This document shows, piece after piece, positions 6,780-9,288 of a stretch of DNA of 9,288 nucleotides. Source of the DNA: DATAFT01 sp035544635 (GTDB lineage: Bacteria; Acidobacteriota; Thermoanaerobaculia; Multivoradales; Multivoraceae); NCBI GenBank assembly GCA_035544635.1, contig DATKDQ010000084.1, positions 1 through 9,288 of the forward strand, given 5' to 3'. Position 1 is the stretch's first letter. Each line of letters starts with the position of its first letter. A program made the position numbers and the translations under genes. The notes beneath the pieces were generated by a model. It saw only the letters and a list, made by a program, of their open reading frames with translations. It had not been told where the DNA came from and ran no database searches.

Positions 6780-6993
6780 CGCAGGGCTGGGAGCGGCGGG
6801 CGTCAGGCGGGGCGGGGGTGCCCCGGAGGGGGAGCTCGTAGGCGAGCGCTGGTACGGCGACCGCAAGAGGCGGTGGTGGCAGCGAGCCGAAGCGCAGGCG
6901 CGCGCACGATGTTGAACCCTCTGTACTTTGCGCGCGCCGGTCCCCCGCAGGGGCGCCCCCGCACCGCCCCAGCCCGCCGCGGCGCCACCTACG
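6780..6993 (-). repeat. Right arm of the inverted-repeat element
   Basis: Inverted copy of 6417-6631, with perfect blocks at 6791-6804, 6820-6828, 6891-6905 and 6978-6993. A further direct copy of the arm's end sequence GGCGCCACCT (6981-6990) occurs outside the element at 7027-7036. Confidence 0.8.
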
Positions 6994-7118
6994 AAGTGGT
7001 CGATCCTGAAGCGTGAGTTGCGTTGGGGCGCCACCTTCAGATGTAGATCCACGAAGGGTCGGTCAAACAACCAGAAGGACCGCAACCGCGCTCGAGCACG
7101 CTCCTGTTAGGCTCTCCC

Positions 7119-7137
7119 CTCTTCGCCCACCGAAGAG
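7119..7137 (+). other. Hairpin in the dehydrogenase leader
   Basis: CTCTTCG (7119-7125) and CGAAGAG (7131-7137) form a perfect 7-bp stem with a 5-nt loop, ending 42 nt before the dehydrogenase start. No T-tract follows on either strand, so it is more likely a leader structure or protein-binding palindrome than a terminator. Confidence 0.45.
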
Positions 7138-7165
7138 TAACGCCGCCGCGTCGAGCGGTCCGAAG

Positions 7166-7173
7166 GGAGAGGA
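7166..7173 (+). promoter_or_regulatory. Ribosome binding site for the acyl-CoA dehydrogenase
   Basis: A purine-rich GGGAGAGGA stretch ends a few bases before ATG 7180, at normal Shine-Dalgarno spacing. It supports that start over any internal one. Confidence 0.7.
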
Positions 7174-7179
7174 TTCACA

Positions 7180-8361
7180 ATGTCGTACCAAGGTCTCACC
7201 GCCGAGCTCGTCGAGGTCCGGGAACGCCTGCGCGCGTTCATCAACGACGTGGTGGTCCCGGCCGAGCGCGATCTCGAGGAGGATCCGCGGGGCGCCCGCA
7301 TGCAGGAGCTCAAGACCCAGGCCAAGCGCCAGGGGCTGTGGGCGCTGGGGCACCCGGCGGAGATCGGCGGCCAGGGCGTGCCGTTCATGCCGTTCGTCTA
7401 CATGAACGAGATCATCGGGCGCTCGCAGTACGGGCAGGTGGCGGTGGGCTCGGTGTCGATGCAGGACTCCATCATGCTCGATCTCTACGCCAGCCCCGAG
7501 CAGCGCGAACGCTGGCTCAAGCCGCTGGTCGCGGGCGACATCTACCCCTCGGTCGGGCTCACCGAGCCCGAGGTCGCCGGCTCCGACCCCACCCTGATGC
7601 AGACCCGCGCCGTCCTCGACGGCGACGAGTGGGTGATCAACGGCCACAAGTGGTTCACCAGCGGCGCCAACCGCGCCGCATTCACCACCGTCTTCTGCAA
7701 GACCGACCCCGATCACGAGAGCAAGCACCGCCAGTTCTCGTCGATCATCGTTCCGACCGATACGCCGGGATACGAGGTCGTGCGCGTGGTGCCGACCATG
7801 GGCACGACGCGCGGCAGCCACTGCGAGATTCGTCTGAACGACGTGCGGGTGCCGAACACCAACCTGCTGGGACCACGCGGCGAGGGCTTCGTCATCGCGC
7901 AGCGCCGCCTCGGACCCGGCCGCATCTTCCACTGCATGCGCTGGCTGGGCCAGGCGCAGCGCGCCTTCGAGCTGATGTGCCACCGCGCCAACACCCGCTT
8001 CGCGCACGGCTCGTTGCTCGCCGAGAAGGGCGAGATCCAGCGCTACGTCGCCGAGTCGGCGGCGGAGATCCAGGCGGCGCGGCTGATGACCATCGACGCG
8101 GCGCGCGTGATCGACGAGGGCCGCGACGCGCGCGTCCAGATCGCCCTCATCAAGTTCTGGGGCGCGCGCATGCTCCACAACGTGGTCGACCGCGCGATCC
8201 AGGTGCACGGGGCGCTCGGCGTCACCGCCGACACCCCGCTCGAGAAGATGTACCGCGAGGCCCGCTACGCGCGCATCTACGACGGGCCGGACGAGGTGCA
8301 CCGCATGACGGTGGCGCGCCGCCTGCTCAGGGACCCGGTGGGCGGCACGCCCTGGGCCTGA
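7180..8361 (+). CDS. Acyl-CoA dehydrogenase, ACAD10/11-like
   Basis: A 393-residue FAD enzyme, full family length, that oxidises an acyl-CoA at the alpha-beta bond. Domains in order: N-terminal helical domain (about 1-120); the FAD-contacting signature GLTEPEVAGSDP (126-137) opening the beta domain; INGHKWFTSGA (153-163); then the C-terminal helical domain with RRLGPGRIFHCMRWLGQAQR and IQVHGALGVTADTPL. At the usual catalytic Glu site the sequence reads YDGPDEVHR, giving Asp368. DGPDEVH is characteristic of the ACAD10/ACAD11 group, some of which act on 4-hydroxyacyl-CoAs or long/branched chains. Substrate here is not determined. Good ribosome site and ATG start. It has its own leader after the inverted-repeat element, so it is probably transcribed separately from the ABC operon. 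Its stop lies 10 nt from that of the convergent gene. Confidence 0.95.
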   Translation: MSYQGLTAELVEVRERLRAFINDVVVPAERDLEEDPRGARMQELKTQAKRQGLWALGHPAEIGGQGVPFMPFVYMNEIIGRSQYGQVAVGSVSMQDSIMLDLYASPEQRERWLKPLVAGDIYPSVGLTEPEVAGSDPTLMQTRAVLDGDEWVINGHKWFTSGANRAAFTTVFCKTDPDHESKHRQFSSIIVPTDTPGYEVVRVVPTMGTTRGSHCEIRLNDVRVPNTNLLGPRGEGFVIAQRRLGPGRIFHCMRWLGQAQRAFELMCHRANTRFAHGSLLAEKGEIQRYVAESAAEIQAARLMTIDAARVIDEGRDARVQIALIKFWGARMLHNVVDRAIQVHGALGVTADTPLEKMYREARYARIYDGPDEVHRMTVARRLLRDPVGGTPWA

Positions 8362-8371
8362 GCACCCCGCC

Positions 8372-9288
8372 TCACGGCGGCAGCGAGAGCAGCCTCGATC
8401 CCGGGCCGCAGAGGAGAACGGCGATCTCGTGCGTCTCGCCCGCTCGCGAGCTCGCCGCGATCCCCAGAGCGCGGGCCGCAGCGAGACGGAGGACGTCGGC
8501 CTTACCGAGCGGCGCGCGGACCACTCCCGCCGGGCTCGAACCGTCCGCGGCGTGCCGGGGAGCGGCCGCGAGCTCGCCGCCCACCAGAGCTCGCGGCGCG
8601 ACGCCGGGAGCGCTCGCGATCCAAACCCGCGGCAGCTCGCCGCCGACCGCGGTGCCGCCGATCGAGCAGGCGAATCGCCGGCGCCGCTCGAGCCGCTCGA
8701 TCCGGCGACCGTCCGCGAGCAGCCAGGCGCGGGCCCGCGCGACCTCGGACGGCGGCGCTGGCTCAGCGACCGGGTCGCTTCCCTCGTCAGCAGCGGCCGG
8801 CCGCGACGCACCGACCGCGCGGTGGGCGGCGTCGCTGCCGGCGGCGAGAATCGCCTCGACCTCTCGCCATCCCGCCTCCGCCCCGCCGCCGCCGTCCGGC
8901 GACGCGGGAGCAAGGAGCTCCGCAGCCCGCAGCCCGCCGGCGAGCGCGAGATCCTCGATCGCCACCGCGGGCCGGAGCGCTCGCCCCTCGACGGCTCGCG
9001 CCACCGCCGGCCATGGCAGCACTCCCTGCCGTCCGACGCGAGCCTGCGCGCCGGCCGCGGCGATCGAAGCGCCGACCGCCCCGAGATCGCCGGCGCGGTA
9101 GAGGACAGACGCGGCTCCGGCGGCTCCCACGTCTCCGCCGGACGCGCCCTCGGTGCCGTCCGCGCTGCCGATCCTCTGCTCGCTCTTCTGCTCGCGCGGA
9201 TCGTGCGCCGGGCTGGCCGATCCCGTGGCGCCGGCGGCAGGCCGAAACCGCTCCCCGAGCGTGGCGCGGAGGATCGCGGCGAAGCTCA
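8372..9288 (-). CDS. Unrecognised Ala-rich protein, C-terminal part
   Basis: A minus-strand frame is open from the right edge to TGA at 8372-8374, about 304 residues. The gene begins outside the window; the internal GTG at 9130 is probably not its start because the frame continues upstream. Wobble positions in this frame are strongly G/C and the other positions less so, which supports coding on this strand. The protein is very Ala-rich (about 30 percent in parts). A linker near the window edge and another around RPAAADEGSDPVAEPAPPS separate more ordered segments. These include LPWPAVARAVEGRALRPA with EDLALAGGLRAAELL, and a C-terminal part with GGELPRVWIAS and DVLRLAAARALGIAA. The last segment faintly resembles the end of PilM/GspL-type actin-fold proteins (LP.vwla...ALG.A), but I would not assign it. 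No membrane helix is evident. It converges on the dehydrogenase. Confidence 0.7.
   Translation of the reverse strand, partial: SFAAILRATLGERFRPAAGATGSASPAHDPREQKSEQRIGSADGTEGASGGDVGAAGAASVLYRAGDLGAVGASIAAAGAQARVGRQGVLPWPAVARAVEGRALRPAVAIEDLALAGGLRAAELLAPASPDGGGGAEAGWREVEAILAAGSDAAHRAVGASRPAAADEGSDPVAEPAPPSEVARARAWLLADGRRIERLERRRRFACSIGGTAVGGELPRVWIASAPGVAPRALVGGELAAAPRHAADGSSPAGVVRAPLGKADVLRLAAARALGIAASSRAGETHEIAVLLCGPGSRLLSLPP

Larger units (their letters stand above)
6417..6993. mobile_element. 577-bp element with very long terminal inverted repeats (MITE-like or structured RNA)
   Basis: The two ends are inverted copies of each other. They begin with a perfect 16-bp pair (CGTAGGTGGCGCCGCG at 6417-6432; its complement at 6978-6993). 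Similarity continues inward for about 215 bp with nearly constant register: the summed coordinates of matching blocks stay at 13408-13411. The arms surround a 148-nt centre (6632-6779). There is no transposase and no obvious target-site duplication. A non-autonomous transposable element or a genome-specific palindromic repeat are the main readings; a long folded RNA is another. The inverted repeat is seen directly; the nature of the element is inferred. Confidence 0.6.
6285..7179. other. Gene-free 0.9-kb intergenic region
   Basis: No ORF in either strand has credible family features or consistent wobble GC. Small ORFs here are Arg/Pro/Ala-rich and change frame with the repeats. The region holds a T/C-rich start with a 12-bp tandem repeat, the 577-bp inverted-repeat element, and a leader of about 185 nt before the dehydrogenase. 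No clear rho-independent terminator follows the DUF4159 gene. Confidence 0.65.

Noticed and set aside
6327..7085. Several 60-210-codon ORFs on both strands in the inverted-repeat region
   Set aside because: They arise from GC-rich repeat arms, shift frame relative to each other between the arms and show no domain; nucleotide, not protein, similarity links the arms.
7063..8913. A 616-codon minus-strand frame across the dehydrogenase and the unassigned gene
   Set aside because: The dehydrogenase on the plus strand is certain, and in 8372-8913 another minus frame has the better wobble GC.
1..9288. CRISPR arrays, tRNA or rRNA genes, transposase or integrase
   Set aside because: No regularly spaced direct repeats, no tRNA-like cloverleaf or rRNA motif, and no recombinase motif were seen on either strand.

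Overview
The window is high-GC DNA from a bacterium. Wobble positions are strongly G/C, GTG starts are common and intergenic spacers are short. The gene set (a GldA/GldF/GldG-like ABC system with DUF4340 and DUF4159 proteins, plus an ACAD10/11-like acyl-CoA dehydrogenase) would suit an Acidobacteriota- or Myxococcota-type environmental lineage. No taxonomic marker is present, so that is inference only.

Layout: (1) 1-149, minus strand: the first codons of a tRNA pseudouridine synthase (TruD family), running off the left edge. A 12-bp tandem repeat lies over its start. (2) 150-515: a divergent intergenic region holding candidate promoters. (3) 516-5412, plus strand: a compact operon of ABC ATPase, ABC-2 permease, GldG-like auxiliary protein and DUF4340 membrane-anchored protein. 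Two junctions are tightly coupled (a GTGA overlap, and a 2-nt gap with a near-perfect Shine-Dalgarno). (4) 5445-6284: an exported DUF4159 protein 32 nt downstream, possibly in the same unit. (5) 6285-7179: about 0.9 kb with no credible gene. Its main content is a 577-bp element whose two arms, about 215 bp each, are imperfect inverted copies around a 148-nt centre. (6) 7180-8361, plus strand: an acyl-CoA dehydrogenase with its own leader. (7) 8372-9288, minus strand: the C-terminal part of a very Ala-rich protein that I do not recognise, convergent with the dehydrogenase and running off the right edge.

How the genes relate: ATPase and permease form an ABC-2 type exporter core. The GldG-like and DUF4340 proteins are membrane-anchored extracytoplasmic partners that usually travel with such a core, and the substrate is unknown. 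The dehydrogenase belongs to acyl-CoA catabolism and has no visible link to the transporter. The most unusual part is the long inverted-repeat element at 6417-6993.
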